From positions 1 through 6,434 of the forward strand of contig JAFRLP010000639.1 in NCBI GenBank assembly GCA_017431185.1: a stretch of DNA of 6,434 nucleotides, in the 5' to 3' direction. Below are positions 6,323 through 6,434 of this stretch, piece after piece. The notes beneath the pieces are model-generated. The model had not been told where the DNA came from, ran no database searches, and worked only from the letters and a program-made list of their open reading frames with translations. Source of the stretch: Victivallales bacterium (GTDB taxonomy: Bacteria > Verrucomicrobiota > Lentisphaeria > Oligosphaerales > Oligosphaeraceae). Position 1 is the first letter of the stretch. Each line of letters begins with the position of its first letter. Made by a program: the position numbers and the translations under genes.

Positions 6323-6434
6323 TTATGTGGTGTTTTTCGTTTCTCCCAGCAAGGTGTAGCGCAACACATAGTCAGTTCCGGGGAATGGCGTCAGTGTTTC
6401 GTTGAGTGTCTCCATCAGCTTTGCCGTCATCCGA
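6323..6434 (-). CDS. C-terminal end of an unidentified protein (5' part outside window)
   Basis: On the minus strand one frame is open from the right edge to a TAA at 6325-6323, giving 36 codons. Sequence includes KLMETLNETLTPFPGTDYVL and then RYTLLGETKNTT at the C-terminus. The other two minus frames have stops within this stretch. It is convergent with the AraC gene and might be its target, but the fragment is too short to name a family. A small independent ORF from the ATG at 6430 is possible but less likely than the tail of a longer gene. Confidence 0.6.
   Translation of the reverse strand, partial: RMTAKLMETLNETLTPFPGTDYVLRYTLLGETKNTT

Overview
The window appears to be ordinary bacterial chromosome from a Gram-negative-type organism. 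It has a moderately high GC content, a secreted TPR protein, a two-span LepB-type signal peptidase and an AraC-family regulator. A Lentisphaerota/Verrucomicrobiota or other Planctomycetota-Verrucomicrobiota (PVC) origin is my best guess. It rests on the long signal peptidase with a large insert after the catalytic serine, on a beta-rich domain in the TPR protein that I recall from PVC proteins, and on the apparent lack of Shine-Dalgarno sequences before most starts. It is inference, not proof. I see no mobile element, CRISPR array, tRNA or rRNA.

Layout. Positions 1-396 (minus strand) hold the N-terminal 132 residues of a secreted protein with an acidic linker; it runs off the left edge. A divergent intergenic region (397-610) carries promoter-like elements and a 13-bp palindrome. 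Positions 611-3604 (plus) encode a secreted protein of about 997 residues with TPR-like helices on both sides of a central beta-rich domain. Positions 3605-3780 hold small palindromes and two DnaA-box-like 9-mers. Positions 3781-5139 (plus) encode signal peptidase I (lepB) with all catalytic motifs. Positions 5308-6195 (plus) encode an AraC-family transcription factor. A GC-rich hairpin region separates it from the C-terminal 36 codons of a convergent minus-strand gene (6323-6434), which runs off the right edge.

How the genes relate. The genes do not form an obvious pathway. lepB would process signal peptides such as those on the two secreted proteins beside it, but that is a general housekeeping role. 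The gaps of 169-176 nt between the plus-strand genes allow separate promoters, so a single operon is not assured. The AraC regulator's target is not visible; the convergent right-hand gene and genes beyond the window are candidates.

No clear new biological system is visible. The items most worth following up are the TPR/beta-domain/TPR secreted protein, the insert in the signal peptidase, the pair of DnaA-like boxes before lepB, and a C-x-C plus C-x2-C cysteine set in the AraC DNA-binding domain.
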